Below, one piece after another: positions 41,387 to 50,164 of a stretch of 64,000 bases of DNA (within the stretch, counting starts at the first letter, position 1; every line of letters begins with the position of its first letter). This DNA is from Psoroptes ovis (lineage: Eukaryota; Arthropoda; Arachnida; Sarcoptiformes; Psoroptidae), in the NCBI GenBank assembly GCA_002943765.1, contig PQWQ01000009.1, forward strand, positions 1,488,001 through 1,552,000. The letters are read 5' to 3'. A program made the translations under genes and the position numbers. The notes beneath the pieces were generated by a model, which was not told the DNA's origin, did no database searches, and saw only the letters and a list, made by a program, of their open reading frames with translations.

Positions 41387-43469
41387 CCTTGTTTTCGGCT
41401 TTTTTTATTTTTTTCAGGCTTTCCAACGGTTTGTGATCAGTAACGATAGTGAAATTTTGTCCAACTAACCAATAATGCCAATATTCTACCGCTTCAAGAA
41501 TTGCTAAGCATTCTAATTCAGATGCTGAATATCTTTGTTGATATGGCAGCAACTTTTTTGAAAAGTAAGCGACAGGATATTCTTGTTCATTGGGATGAAT
41601 TTGTTTCAATACTGCACCAATACCTTTTAAACTTGCATCTGTGTAAATTTTAATTTCCAATTCAGGATTGAACAATTTTAAAATAGGTTCTTTGATAAGC
41701 AAATTTTTCAAATTTTCAAATTCTTTTTGTTGATTTTCGGTCCATTCCCATTTCTGATTTTTCTTCAATAATTCCGTTAGATAATACGTCGTTTCCGCTC
41801 TATTCGGAATGAATTTATGGTAATAATTGATTTTGCCAAGAAATCCCCTTAAATCTTTCAAATTTTTAGGTGGTTCTGCTTTTATTATTGCTTCAATATT
41901 TGATTTGCATGGAGCGATTCCATGTTCAGAGATCTTATGTCCCAAAAATATAATAGATTTCATACCAAAGATACATTTCGACAATTTTAATTTTATATTT
42001 TCTTTCAGCAAAACGTTCATTACATTATCCAAATGCGTAAGATGTTCCTTCTTTGTTCTTGAGAAAATAATAATGTCATCAATATAGTTGTGACAGTACA
42101 TGTGTAGATTATTTCTTTTTATTAATGACCATATGATTCTTTGGAAAATCATCGGAGCGTTTTTTAATCCAAATGGTAGTCTTTTCCATTGATACTGGTC
42201 GTATTTTGTCACAAATCCTGTTTTACCACGATCATTTGGATCCATCATCACATGATAGTATCCTTGACTAATATCTAAAGTTGTAAAATACGTCGAATTT
42301 ATCAACCGTTCATCAATATCTGATATTTTCGGCATGGGATAATGTTCTACAATTGTTACGGCATTCAATTTTCTATAATCAACACATAATCTTGTTTTTT
42401 TTTCTTCATCTTTCTTATCAACCAGTACTATTGGAAAACAGAATGGTGAGTTTGATGGTTCAATCACATCCATTTTCAATAACCGGTCAATTTCTTTATC
42501 GATTATTTCCTGGTCCATCGCTGTACAGGGGTAAGGACGGCATGTAATCGGTATTTCATTTGATAGATGAATTTGTGCCATTTCATTTTTTATACATCCA
42601 ATATCTTCTTTATTTTTAGCAAAAACATCTTTGTACCTTTTCAATAAATTTCTTATATCGTGGTCTTCAACGTCCTTTTCTTTACTCTGACCAATATTAA
42701 TTTTTACTTTCCATTTGTTTTCATCTTCTGGAGTAATACTTATTCCGAAACTTCGCATTGCATCCCTGCCTAAAGCGATTATATCTTTTCTATGCGGTAC
42801 AACATAAAATTTAACTTCATGTTCAATATTTTCAATTTTTACTGTTGTCGTACATATGCCTTTTATATGAACATTTGCTCCCAAAGTGAATATATTTTCG
42901 TTTGTTGGTTTCTCTTTTAGCAACAGTTTTTTGACATACATCGGTGTTATGAAGCTGATGTTTGCTCCGCTATCAATCATGAGTTCTTGTTCAAAACCAT
43001 TCACTTGGGCTTTCACTACCACTGGTTCTTCCAAATCTTTTCTTTTAGCCATATCTGTTGTTTCCGTCTGAGCCATCATCATGTGGAGCATATTTGATTC
43101 TAGATTTGATAGACCAATTAACTCATCCTCCATTGTCTGGACTTCATAATCATCGGGTTTTGTATCTTTCATTTCTTTTTGTTCATTTGTATCGGAATTT
43201 TGTTGAACATGGGACTTCATATCATTACTTTTTGTATTCATGGTTTCGCACACATAACTTTCTTTAACTTTTGTTCTTGGGGTATTCGATCTTTGTTGTG
43301 GGTATTCAATCATATTTCTTTGTGGAGACGTAATCGATCGATAATTTCCTCTGTTAACATTAGATTGATTAGTCCATCTTGGATTGTCTTGCTGAGGTGT
43401 TTGGCATAGAATTTCATGATGACCACTTTTACAAATTTGACATATTCGTTTTGAATTACAGTTTTTCAT
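41346..43469 (-). CDS. pol, first open segment: zinc knuckle, protease, reverse transcriptase, RNase H
   Basis: 707 codons from the first Met, though the frame is open a further 12 codons upstream and would be entered by frameshifting from Gag. Residues 10-22 are a Cys/His knuckle (CQICKSGHHEILC); the upstream extension adds another (CLEKGHRMKNC). The retropepsin active site is DSG at 166-168 with LGRDAM near 233-238 as the flap-side partner. Reverse transcriptase spans about 325-515, with VDYRKLN, LPFGLKNAP and the catalytic YIDD at 462-465. RNase H has TDAS at 610-613, ELECLA at 651-656 and TDHKPL at 677-682. The frame ends early inside RNase H at 41346. The rest continues in the next frame, with the switch at an A7 run (41400-41406). 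Confidence 0.9.
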   Translation of the reverse strand: MKNCNSKRICQICKSGHHEILCQTPQQDNPRWTNQSNVNRGNYRSITSPQRNMIEYPQQRSNTPRTKVKESYVCETMNTKSNDMKSHVQQNSDTNEQKEMKDTKPDDYEVQTMEDELIGLSNLESNMLHMMMAQTETTDMAKRKDLEEPVVVKAQVNGFEQELMIDSGANISFITPMYVKKLLLKEKPTNENIFTLGANVHIKGICTTTVKIENIEHEVKFYVVPHRKDIIALGRDAMRSFGISITPEDENKWKVKINIGQSKEKDVEDHDIRNLLKRYKDVFAKNKEDIGCIKNEMAQIHLSNEIPITCRPYPCTAMDQEIIDKEIDRLLKMDVIEPSNSPFCFPIVLVDKKDEEKKTRLCVDYRKLNAVTIVEHYPMPKISDIDERLINSTYFTTLDISQGYYHVMMDPNDRGKTGFVTKYDQYQWKRLPFGLKNAPMIFQRIIWSLIKRNNLHMYCHNYIDDIIIFSRTKKEHLTHLDNVMNVLLKENIKLKLSKCIFGMKSIIFLGHKISEHGIAPCKSNIEAIIKAEPPKNLKDLRGFLGKINYYHKFIPNRAETTYYLTELLKKNQKWEWTENQQKEFENLKNLLIKEPILKLFNPELEIKIYTDASLKGIGAVLKQIHPNEQEYPVAYFSKKLLPYQQRYSASELECLAILEAVEYWHYWLVGQNFTIVTDHKPLESLKKIKKAENKVVQLGFAAKLVSI

Positions 43470-43483
43470 ACGATGTCCTTTTT

Positions 43484-43939
43484 CTAAACATCTTTTGGTT
43501 CAGCTTCGGTTGTCATTGTGATTGTTTCCTGTTGAACTTGTTGATTAGTTATATTTGACTTACTTGGTTCATTTTTAGCTTTAGTTGCGTCGTCTTGGAT
43601 GGTCATTTCAAATATATTTATTTTTTTGATGTCCTGCTTTGTTTTGTCGGCCACTTCGTATATTTTATCAAGTTTCTGATGATAATCTGTATTGATCAAT
43701 TCATATTTTTCGGAATCAAACGGAAGTCCATGTTCACGTCCATAATCTGCTGATGCTTTGAATTTGGCTCGATAGTCTGCGACTCTCTTCGCTAATTCCA
43801 ATGTTTTCTTTACCAAATCGTAAGCATCAATCGTTTTTTCGTTAATTTGGTTAAATACTTCAGTTATCATTCGCCTAATAACTGGCTTCTCTTTCTCCAA
43901 TTCCTGGAGATTCTTCATCAAAACGTCGGAGGTACTCAT
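43484..43939 (-). CDS. Short Gag-like protein
   Basis: 151 codons. The ATG lies only about 36 bp inside the 5' LTR edge, with A at -3. The protein is mostly charged helix (MSTSDVLMKNLQELEKEK at the start) followed by an Asn/Gln/Thr-rich tail. Gag of gypsy-type elements is usually 350-450 residues with a capsid domain; here no capsid-like region is seen, and the zinc knuckles lie only in the overlapping pol frame. The N-terminal helical region recalls the start of BEL/Pao Gag proteins, but I cannot confirm homology. Possibilities are an internal deletion of the capsid segment, a divergent short Gag, or a composite element. Pol is in the -1 frame relative to this ORF, and the overlap is 43485-43500. 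Confidence 0.65.
   Translation of the reverse strand: MSTSDVLMKNLQELEKEKPVIRRMITEVFNQINEKTIDAYDLVKKTLELAKRVADYRAKFKASADYGREHGLPFDSEKYELINTDYHQKLDKIYEVADKTKQDIKKINIFEMTIQDDATKAKNEPSKSNITNQQVQQETITMTTEAEPKDV
43493..43496 (-). other. Candidate -1 frameshift site between gag and pol
   Basis: Gag ends ...CCA AAA GAT GTT TAG, and the pol frame opens just upstream. The AAAA at this position lets a tRNA on AAA re-pair one base back, which would move ribosomes into pol just before the first zinc knuckle. No classical two-codon heptamer is present and I did not model a downstream structure, so the exact site is inferred from the 16-bp overlap of the two frames. Confidence 0.4.
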
Positions 43940-43975
43940 CTTATTAATATTTTGTAATGTTCAATCTTGCTGGCT

Positions 43976-44418
43976 TATAAGATATACGTGGTGGAGAGCG
44001 CAATTTTGGTTGAATTTAACTTTTTTTTTTCACGAAATAAACTTATGACACAACAACAAGTTTTTTTTTTTGTAAAAATTTTATTTATTGATAAAAATGA
44101 TAATGACAATGACAATGACAACATTTGATGAAAATAACGACTGACTGAATAATAATTGGAAAAAATTTTTCATTTTGATTAAAATGACGGAAAATGTATA
44201 CATTATGAGAAAGGAATGTGATAGAAAGGTAATTAAATCGAGGATGTTTTGAATACTTTAAATCATAACGATGTGCATGTTTAGCCAATGTGATTAAATT
44301 GGAATTTTTTTGCCAAATATGGTAATCAGCTAAACATTATCATCATTAAGCTAACGATTTAAAAATTAATGATGTTAAATAACATCCCTTTAGATCAATA
44401 ACTACCATTTCTATTACA
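43976..44418 (-). repeat. 5' LTR (right copy)
   Basis: 443 bp, identical to the left copy apart from one T fewer at 44061-44071. Directly inside it (43960-43975) should be the primer-binding site; on the coding strand this reads AGCCAGCAAGATTGAAC, which I could not assign to a tRNA. Confidence 0.9.
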
Positions 44419-44422
44419 TATT

Positions 44423-45082
44423 GATTCAAATGTTAAATATAAAATAATTGTCGATATTTATATATAAATAATGTTTGAAAAAATTTTCAAATATTTAATC
44501 ATCAGTCATTTGCAAATGAATAAATATATTCAAGTGTAAAGAAAAATTTTTTTAAGTAGAATCGACAGTAAAATAATTTTAAATACAAATCGAGTAAAGT
44601 GTAAGTGAAGTTTAAGTCCATAACCTTATCAGACATTGTGTTTCGGTTATAATTTGTATAAAATAAGAAAATTTTCTATTATATTCATGTGTCAAATAGT
44701 TTTGTGAATGCATCTTTAAGAAAAAAAGATATTAAATAAAAAAATAATAAGTCAGTGCATTGATTTTTATATGTTACAAGAAGACAAGAAAATAAAATAA
44801 AATATAAAAAAATAGGAATTATTTGAAGATTGTGTATATTTGAAAATTTAAGTGATCGGATTCAATTCCTTGATAATATGACGATTCTGGTGGCAGAATC
44901 ATTATTCATTTTCAATATTGCATCTCAGGTATATAAAACAAATTTAAGCACTAATAATCATCACTGATTTTTTTGGTTGAAATGGCCATTGATTTTTTCA
45001 ATCATTCATATAGTATAAGGTTTCCAATATCATTATCAAAGTTAGACTTATGAATGATGAACTGTATGATAATAATAATAAT
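44423..45082. other. 3' flank of Su(H), probable 3' UTR
   Basis: 660 bp between the Su(H) stop codon and the LTR element. It contains no ORF of note and no clear AATAAA on the minus strand close to the stop, so I cannot place the Su(H) polyadenylation site. The LTR element begins on the same strand immediately beyond. Confidence 0.5.
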
Positions 45083-45320
45083 TTATAAAATAGGCCATTG
45101 AGATGGTGGATGTGCATTAGGCCTTAATATTCGATCTATAGTCGGATTGTGTGGACGTGGACCAGGTTCAGGTGTGTAAGTAAATGTTAGACCAGTGGCG
45201 TAGATCACACCATCATCACGTACTAATGACACTTGTACTTGTGTAGGCTGTCGAACATATTGCCAACCTTCGCGAAATTGTGAAATATCTGGCACAACAC
45301 AAAGCATACTTTCTGCACAA
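45083..45320 (-). CDS. Su(H): Su(H) terminal coding exon: TIG domain and short C-terminus
   Basis: Acceptor AACAACAG^TTGTGC, phase 2 in; ends with a stop at 45083. Encodes CAESMLCVVPDISQFREGW, RQPTQVQVSLVRDDGVIYAT and LTFTYTPEPGPRPH. After the TIG domain only about 20 unconserved residues follow (ending PPSQWPIL), without the long Asn/Gln tail found in Drosophila. Confidence 0.97.
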
Positions 45321-47022
45321 CTGTTGTTCGGGATAAAAAAAAATCAGAATAAATAAATTTCACAATTAAATAAAAATAAAATTACCGATACATAGTTTCA
45401 GCTTCAACATCACCGAACCAAACTTTCAAAGATGGGCTCAGATTTTCACCATTCAATTCTAACATTGCAACATCACCACCACCATTAACATTAAGACTAT
45501 GAACAATTGGTACAGGTGTAACAGCACGATGTACAGAACCCATACCTTCATAGAATGTATATTCAGCTTTATCAGTCGATATGATTGTCCATGATGCACC
45601 ATCATTGATCATTTCTTTATTTTGATCTTTCGGGCATGGTGTCGCTTGAAATTGTATGATACGTTCTTGTGCCAAACATAGATACATACGTTCAGTATCT
45701 TTCAAATAGAATGCACATTTATGTAGCTGTGATACTGGATCTTCGGCATCGAGCAAAGCATTTTGTTTGTCAACTTTACGAATGATCTATTGAAGACAAA
45801 TAAAAAAAAAATAATTATTATTAATGAATTGATAAATAAAATGGAACATATTCATTATTCATAAATTTAAGATTTAAAAAATCATATTTTTAATAATAAT
45901 CAAAAAAAAAAGATTACAAAAATGTTATTGACATTCAACAATTATAACCGGCTATTATTTAATCATCATCAACACGACATTAATAATAATGATAATCGCA
46001 TGATAACAATTGATGATGATCATCATCATAATCATAATCATAATGATAACTTTTCGTGCATTGTTTTAGATCATGGTAATTTCATTCATTTTAAATAATG
46101 GATTGAAATTCTCTTTGTTCATTGTTTCAAGACATTTATTATTTTTTTAAGAAAATAATGATAATAATAATAATCAGGAGCCAAGGAACCATTGGTCATT
46201 ATTATTATTAATATTACAATAAAAAAATAAATACGAATGAAATGCATGAGAAAAATGTAGAAATCGAATTCTGAATTTTTAACTATGTGAAAATGTCGCC
46301 AAAAATTCTCATAAAAATGATTATTATTATTGCGATCATCATCATCATCATCAAACAAACAATAAGCAAATCTATGTATTGTAGATGATATAAATTTTTT
46401 GTCGAATCTTGGCGCTATTTATCTTAGTATTTGAAACAAAACATACGAACAAATTTATTATTTTAAAATAAATTTCTTATTATTAAGAAAAAAAAAGCAT
46501 CATTCATTTATATTTGTATTTTATCCGAAAATAATAATAATAATGAAAAAACAATACAATTCATCTTGTATTATTATCATTATTATTTTCATTATTATTC
46601 TATCTCATCTATTTCAGTAAAACAACACTTGACTATCAGTAAGAGAATAAAACCGGGAGCCATTTTATCATCATCATCACTCCTCAAAGATAATCGTAAT
46701 AATAACTTGAAATTTACCTGAAATTTTAATGCACAGAAAGTAAACCCTATATGTTTTATATGGATACACACGGAGTGAAATACATTATCATTTGTGTTTA
46801 TTAGTTACTATTGTAAAATATTATATAAATCAAGTCAGTCAAAAATTTAGTTTGTTGTAAAACATCATTATCATTAAAAAAATAATGATAAGCATAATAA
46901 TAATAATAATCAAAATCAAAGCTAAATTCATAATTAATGCCATGATGCGTTTTTACATGTTTTCCATGATTATATGGAATGGAAATTTTAATTCAAGTTT
47001 TACATGTGTTATGTGTGTGTAT

Positions 47023-47056
<34 letters not shown>

Positions 47057-49284
47057 TAGCTTTACTTTGCTTTTTTTAAATTTAAATTATTTTTGTGATA
47101 ATTTAACTCGTAATTATCCATCATCATCATCCATTTTTTTTTTGTTTATGATGATTGGCATACTTGAAAATACTTATAATAAAAATACAATTATAACTAC
47201 TACTATTCGCAATACATAAATATTATATAGTGCTAAAGTAAATTAGACAAAATAATAGTATAATATGAACATCATAAGGATGATGATAAAGATGATGATC
47301 TCAAATAGTGATAATAATTAGTTTTTACATGATACAATTTTAAGTTTTAAATTTTTTGAAAAAAAAATTAAATTCAAAATTTTTTTTTTTTGAAATTTCA
47401 TTGGATAAAATTGTTGATAATAAGGAGGAGTATATGAGAGTTTGTTTTGAAGATGATTATGCATGCATTACATATTACATTGCATACATCTCTGACATTT
47501 TTCAATTTCTCAATGAGATTGTCATCATCATCATCATCATTATCATCATTTTGAACAAGATTGTACAAGTTGGAAATGAAATAAACTTGAATAAAATATT
47601 CAAAAATCAACATACCAAACGAGGCAGTGCCATTCCGGTCACTGAACAAACTAATTTGACTGTTGCACCATAATGTATGTAGCCATCACGAACAGTGAAT
47701 TCTTCGGATTCTTCTTCATTATCATCAACTGATTATCAATGAATGAATGAATGAATTAATTTGGGGATAAATCAGTGGGAAAAAAAATTGATGAAAAACA
47801 TACCAAGATGAATAGTAAAATAACCCCATTGTGTTGAACTAGCATGAAAATGACCATTTTCTACATGTAAATATCGAGTGCTGACTGTTTGTGATCGTAA
47901 ACGATTGAATAATGCAACTTTGGTACCGCTTGCTATACAGACTGATGCATTGAAGGATAGAGAATTGATTAATTTATGAAATGAAAATATAACTTGTCAA
48001 AAAAAATTTATTACATACGATCAGAATTTTTCAACGATTGTTTCTTTTTCGATGGTTTCGAGATCACTTTAATGCGCCGTGAATGAAATGAACCGATATT
48101 TTCTTCATTTCCATAAAACATTTTAACGGACAACATAAAATGTTTACGTTTATCCGAATCTGAAATGTATAAGGTTTTTGCTGCACAAAAATTCTGCACA
48201 AATAATGGAAACAATTTTGATTGATTTGACTTTAAATGGAATCTAAATCAATGAAAATAAATAAATACCTTTCCACTGAAATCTAATGGTTGCATTTCTT
48301 GATCCGAATTTCCAATACCAATATATGCACAAAGACTTGCTTCTTGTTCGGTTCGACCCTCGCGTATCATTTGTTCATGACGTTTTCGCCATCCTTCACC
48401 TTCCAAATATATGCATGGTGGTGGACAGAAAAAACGTTTTTCATTTCCATATGATTTTTGTGCAACTTTTGCATGTAAAATAATTATTTTAAGATCATTT
48501 TTCTCTCGAATGTAACGACGCATTGCTTCACGTGTCAATGAGTGATTCCCAGATACTGGCATTAATGGTGCCGATGAATTAATATCCGATGCTGTTGATG
48601 AACATGTCGATGAACCACCGGCAGATCTAGGATTGATCATCGATGTACGAGGATGCGGAGATGTTTGATGTGATGAATGTTGACCACCACCCCCATGATT
48701 TGATCGACCTAAATAATCAATAGAAACATTTCCATCGTTTGGGGGTGAAGGCGTTGGTATAGGTGACATCATATTATTGTTATTACTCGATGTTTGCTGC
48801 TGATGATATGGTGAATTTTGATTTTGATTATTACTGTTATTATTTGCACCAATTTGTGAATAATAACTATGAGGTGAATCACGTGATTTTGAATCTAAAA
48901 AAAATTATTTGAAATGATAAACAATTAGCATATGAATTGTTTCAATGAAATGAAACTCGAAATTTAAAGAGAAAAAAATGGCTAACAAAATGTAAAATGT
49001 GAATCTAGTCCATAATAATATGGTGAACGTGATGCTGATAATGCAAAGCAATTGAAATAATGTCGAAGTAATTGCTGTTTGTTCGCGGGTAAATGTCTAC
49101 ATTCAGTCGATTGAAATAGATAATCGAAAAAAATTGATGATGCATTCGATAAACATCTATGATGATGGCGATGATGATATGGATTGTGATCGTAATTATT
49201 ATGATCATCTAATGGTAATGGGAAATCCAACTTGGACACATCATTGTCCATTATATCATCTGCTGTTTCTTCGATAGAATCCAT
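45083..49284 (-). CDS. Su(H): Suppressor of Hairless, CSL DNA-binding transcription factor of the Notch pathway (whole gene model)
   Basis: Model: join of 49284-48987, 48894-48269, 48193-48019, 47941-47804, 47728-47616, 45786-45386 and 45320-45083, all minus strand. All intron phases fit, giving 662 residues. From about residue 219 to 640 the protein follows the CSL (CBF1/Su(H)/Lag-1) family almost without gap: the RHR-N DNA-binding domain (KVAQKSYGNEKRFFCPPP), beta-trefoil domain (TLYISDSDKRKHFMLSVKM to FYLKDTERMYLCL) and RHR-C/TIG domain (VWFGDVEAETMYRC to FTYTPEPGPRPH). CSL proteins bind GTGGGAA-type sites in the nucleus. They repress with Hairless/CtBP-type partners and activate with Notch intracellular domain and Mastermind. 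The N-terminus is a Ser/Pro/Gly/Gln-rich extension of uncertain first exon. Introns are mostly 65-91 bp, with one of 1.8 kb. Confidence 0.95.
45386..45786 (-). CDS. Su(H): Su(H) exon: end of beta-trefoil and start of TIG domain
   Basis: Acceptor CAATAG^ATCATT, donor ATCG^GTAATT; phase 0 in, phase 2 out. Encodes IIRKVDKQ, DPVSQLHKCAFYLKDTERMY, IIQFQATPCPK, INDGASWTIISTDKAEYTFY and GGGDVAMLELNGENLSPSLK, colinear with CSL proteins of flies and vertebrates. Confidence 0.97.
45787..47615 (-). other. Long Su(H) intron with an 11-unit TGC/GCA repeat
   Basis: The only long intron inside the Su(H) core, 1,829 bp, bounded by GTATGT and TTCAATAG. It has no supported exon. Its frames with Ala, Ser or Ile runs are products of the trinucleotide repeats on either strand. 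Confidence 0.85.
47023..47055. repeat. (GCA)11 microsatellite in the Su(H) intron
   Basis: Eleven perfect GCA units, the longest trinucleotide run noticed in the window. Confidence 0.9.
47616..47728 (-). CDS. Su(H): Su(H) exon: beta-trefoil, Notch-facing side
   Basis: Acceptor AATCAG^TTGAT, donor TTTG^GTATGT; phase 1 in, phase 0 out. Encodes VDDNEEESEEFTVRDGYIHY and VKLVCSVTGMALPRL, the region by which CSL proteins receive the Notch RAM peptide and corepressors. Confidence 0.95.
47804..47941 (-). CDS. Su(H): Su(H) exon: beta-trefoil DNA-contact region
   Basis: Acceptor CATCAG^TCTGT, donor CTTG^GTATGT; phase 1 in and out. Encodes LCIASGTKVALFNRLRSQ and TVSTRYLHVENGHFHASS, the CSL strand that contacts DNA in the minor groove. 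Confidence 0.95.
48019..48193 (-). CDS. Su(H): Su(H) exon: RHR-N to beta-trefoil junction
   Basis: Acceptor GTGCAG^AATTTT, donor GATC^GTATGT; phase 0 in, phase 1 out. Encodes NFCAAKTLYISDSDKRKHF and SRRIKVISKPSKKKQSLKN, near-invariant CSL segments. Confidence 0.95.
48269..48894 (-). CDS. Su(H): Su(H) exon: low-complexity N-terminus and start of RHR-N
   Basis: The acceptor TTTTTTTTAG is clear and the donor is GGAAAG^GTATTT. It enters in phase 1 and leaves in phase 0. The first ~120 residues are Asn/Gln/Ser/Pro/Gly-rich (SPIPTPSPPNDG, GRSNHGGGG). Conservation begins at SLTREAMRRYIREKND and includes the DNA-contacting KVAQKSYGNEKRFFCPPP and IGIGNSDQEMQPLDFSGK. Confidence 0.95.
48987..49284 (-). 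CDS. Su(H): Su(H) N-terminal exon (candidate first coding exon)
   Basis: Begins with an ATG in a strong context (AAAAAAATGG) encoding MDSIEETADDIMDND. It then has His/Asn-rich and Tyr-rich segments and leaves one base over at the donor TTTT^GTTAGC. That phase-1 end fits the next exon. The donor is weaker than the others of this gene, and the sequence is not part of the conserved CSL core. It may be one of several alternative first exons. Confidence 0.55.
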
Positions 49285-50115
49285 TTTTTTGCACAAGTTT
49301 TTCGAAATTAAATATCATCAAATCAACAATGATTTGCCATGTTCAATAATGAAATGATTTATGAAATGTTTTCAAATCATCATTGATTGAATACTGACGA
49401 AAATAACAAACAATTGAAATGGGAAAATGACAACAACAACAACAACAGCAGCAAATAGAAATGTATTCGGTCGCCCTTATGGCTATAAGCTTATTTTTTT
49501 CCCACCACCATATTCGTAAGGTTTTCATTTTTTCACCACCATCAATGATGAGGATGATGATGATAGCGATTTTGTTTTTGAAGGTAGCAAATACGGATGA
49601 CCGATCAAAGAATCCGCGTATATATAGAAACAAATAGCGAAATAATAAGGGCAAAGATTTTGTTTTCAATGAAAAATCAATGAAGATGAAACAAAGGAAT
49701 ACACCCTCTTAAAAACAAAGATTCGACGCATAAAAAATCGGGAAGATTTCAATGAGATATCAATACGCGGCAATGATTGATGGAAAACATCAAAAAAAAT
49801 AAATTACCCATTAAATTAATGCGAAATAAAAATGGAAAGAATTTCTTTGGTTTGAAATTCATCAAATAAATGTTATTATCATATATTATTTGAATAATTA
49901 TAATAATAATTAGAAATAATTATATTCAAATTTCAATGTTCCATACAGAATTCGAATGGAAATGGATCGAACTATTATTTTTGAAGATAAAATGTTCCAA
50001 AAACATTTAAATGTCATGAGTAATAATATTTGAAACATACAAAATAATAAACTGTTTGAATATATTTTGTTGGTTGAAATGAAAAAAAAACAAAAACAGG
50101 TGTCGAAAATCTCAC

Positions 50116-50164
50116 GCTTGGCCCACTGTAAAAACTTTGATACTGGAAATGAACCCATCCTCAT
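50116..50164 (-). other. Candidate 49-nt exon upstream of Su(H)
   Basis: GC-richer than its surroundings and bounded on the minus strand by GTTGTTAG^ATGAGG and AAGC^GTGAGA. It begins with ATG; in that frame it reads MRMGSFPVSKFLQWAK and leaves one base, matching the phase-1 acceptor of the first firm Su(H) exon. In another frame it reads DEDGFISSIKVFTVGQA. Either or neither may be used. Confidence 0.3.

Larger units (their letters stand above)
38013..44418 (-). mobile_element. LTR retroelement with envelope-like gene (gypsy-type pol), nearly full-length and probably recent
   Basis: This 6.4-kb element on the minus strand is bounded by 444- and 443-bp direct repeats. In transcript order it carries the 5' LTR, a short Gag, protease, reverse transcriptase, RNase H, integrase, an envelope-like protein, a polypurine tract and the 3' LTR. 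A putative target duplication TATT (or ATATT, depending on where the LTR edge is drawn) lies at 38009-38012 and 44419-44422. Domain order PR-RT-RH-IN and RT motifs place pol in Ty3/gypsy (Metaviridae), and the envelope position recalls insect errantiviruses. All catalytic residues I can check are present. The LTRs are identical except for T12 versus T11, so insertion is recent. Two frame changes interrupt pol, one near 41400 and one near 40373, both at A-runs on the coding strand. They could be real lesions or homopolymer sequencing errors. Confidence 0.9.

Noticed and set aside
40185..43409. Several plus-strand frames of 60-93 codons across the retroelement
   Set aside because: They are antisense shadows of pol and env, with compositions explained by the opposite strand.
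43960..43975. Primer-binding site of the LTR element
   Set aside because: The sequence next to the 5' LTR should prime from a tRNA, but I could not match AGCCAGCAAGATTG to a known tRNA 3' end, so no site is called.
46885..47219. Frames with polyalanine and polyserine runs in the Su(H) intron
   Set aside because: Produced by the GCA microsatellite and ATA/ATC repeats; no splice or start support.
48286..49208. Frames opposite or out of frame with the Su(H) exons
   Set aside because: Overlap exons whose correct frame is fixed by CSL homology or by splice phase.
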